From contig JAHEDW010000002.1 of the NCBI GenBank assembly GCA_024641025.1, positions 1-64,000 on the forward strand: a stretch of DNA of 64,000 bases, given 5' to 3'. The stretch comes from Gallionella sp. (GTDB taxonomy: Bacteria; Pseudomonadota; Gammaproteobacteria; Burkholderiales; Gallionellaceae). The notes beneath the pieces were generated by a model, which searched no databases, was not told where the DNA came from, and worked only from the letters and a program-made list of their open reading frames with translations. Position numbers and translations under genes: made by a program. Of the stretch, positions 63,531 to 64,000 are shown piece by piece; within the stretch, counting starts at the first letter, position 1; every line of letters starts with the position of its first letter.

Positions 63531-64000
63531 GAAGAAATTATGACATGTGGCTGCATGAAGATAGTAGAAAAAGTGCATTGGGGGATGGGTTGAGCGAATG
63601 CCACGCTGGATTGCTGTTCTGAAGAAATGTCACCAAATTAAGGGTACCTCTTCTGGACTGAATAAGGACCGATCGTGGTTCCATACAAAACTTCTTACAT
63701 AATTGCTGGCTGTTTCAGGAACATTGCAGAAATCAAAATGTAACATTTGGAGCGTATCTTACGAAGATGCTTCGAGGCCTGACAGGCCTTATGTCAGGTG
63801 CAAATTGGAATGGTTAGACAATTGCTGGTTCAGGAACACCATCTGGCTGGCCAAAAAGCTTCTGTTGTCGACTAACCGTACGCTGCATAGTGATGATGAA
63901 GGGAACCGAAAGTACAGATAACTGTCTATGTCTCGTTGATACGGCCCAATTAAAAGGGAATTTGTAGGGTTCGGCTTCTTGATTTGATTGCTTGGTGAGA
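63531..64000. other. End of window, no gene recognised
   Basis: About 470 bases. A short inverted repeat, CCTGACA with TGTCAGG at 63778-63798, lies near the middle without a T-run. A 72-codon plus-strand frame here has no ribosome-binding site or recognisable product and was not called. Confidence 0.45.

Noticed and set aside
63703-63921. A 72-codon plus-strand frame near the window end.
   Set aside because: No ribosome-binding site, no family resemblance and ordinary length for a chance frame.

Overview
The window reads as a chromosomal segment of a Gram-negative betaproteobacterium. Several features point to the Nitrosomonadales, with a Gallionellaceae-like relative as the best guess. These are the ribF-ileS-lspA-ispH order, the earP-efp pair with an arginine-type EF-P, the gph-ubiG / gyrA-serC-serA-pheA-hisC-tyrA order, a one-piece tmRNA with tag ANDENYALAA, and roughly 50 percent GC. 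This placement is an inference from gene order and family membership; no 16S gene is present. No insertion sequence, prophage, integrase or CRISPR array was seen.

Layout. 1-5.6 kb: end of ribF, then the overlapping genes ileS, lspA, ispH and thiO. 5.6-6.7 kb: an AT-rich stretch with one orphan gene and tRNA-Thr(CGT). 6.8-13 kb: a MacAB-type ABC export operon (fusion protein, ATPase, two permeases) whose last gene overlaps earP, followed by efp. 13.1-24 kb: a looser region with a CDF metal exporter, an HD-domain protein, a 13-repeat kelch protein, a thiopurine methyltransferase, a large GGDEF-EAL protein and two lipoproteins. 24.0-28.6 kb: tmRNA, gph, ubiG and gyrA. 28.7-35.3 kb: a serine and aromatic amino-acid block (serC, serA, pheA, hisC, a type I-beta DAHP synthase, tyrA).

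35.3-46 kb holds a complete pathway for adding 4-amino-4-deoxy-L-arabinose to lipid A: arnT, one SMR-type flippase subunit, arnB, arnC, ArnA split into two genes, arnD, and ugd on the other strand. Between arnD and ugd lies a membrane diguanylate cyclase with a periplasmic CXXCH haem-c motif. miaA and mutL follow. 49.2-53.8 kb is a DSF quorum-sensing module: rpfF facing rpfC and rpfG, with stop codons overlapping. The RpfC here carries an extra domain that looks like a dead receiver.

54.3-57.3 kb encodes the proton-translocating transhydrogenase PntAB. The remainder has small membrane proteins (DUF4149, MarC), a DUF302 protein, a PagP-like outer-membrane barrel, a periplasmic alpha-carbonic anhydrase, a propeller lipoprotein and a glutathione S-transferase.

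Two themes tie the window together. One is outer-membrane lipid A remodelling (arn genes, ugd, the PagP-like barrel). The other is cyclic-di-GMP and DSF signalling: two GGDEF proteins and the HD-GYP protein RpfG. No wholly unknown multi-gene system was identified. The most interesting items are the rpf module with its pseudo-receiver, the haem-c GGDEF protein, the split ArnA pathway starting inside tyrA's stop codon, and the kelch protein without a signal peptide.
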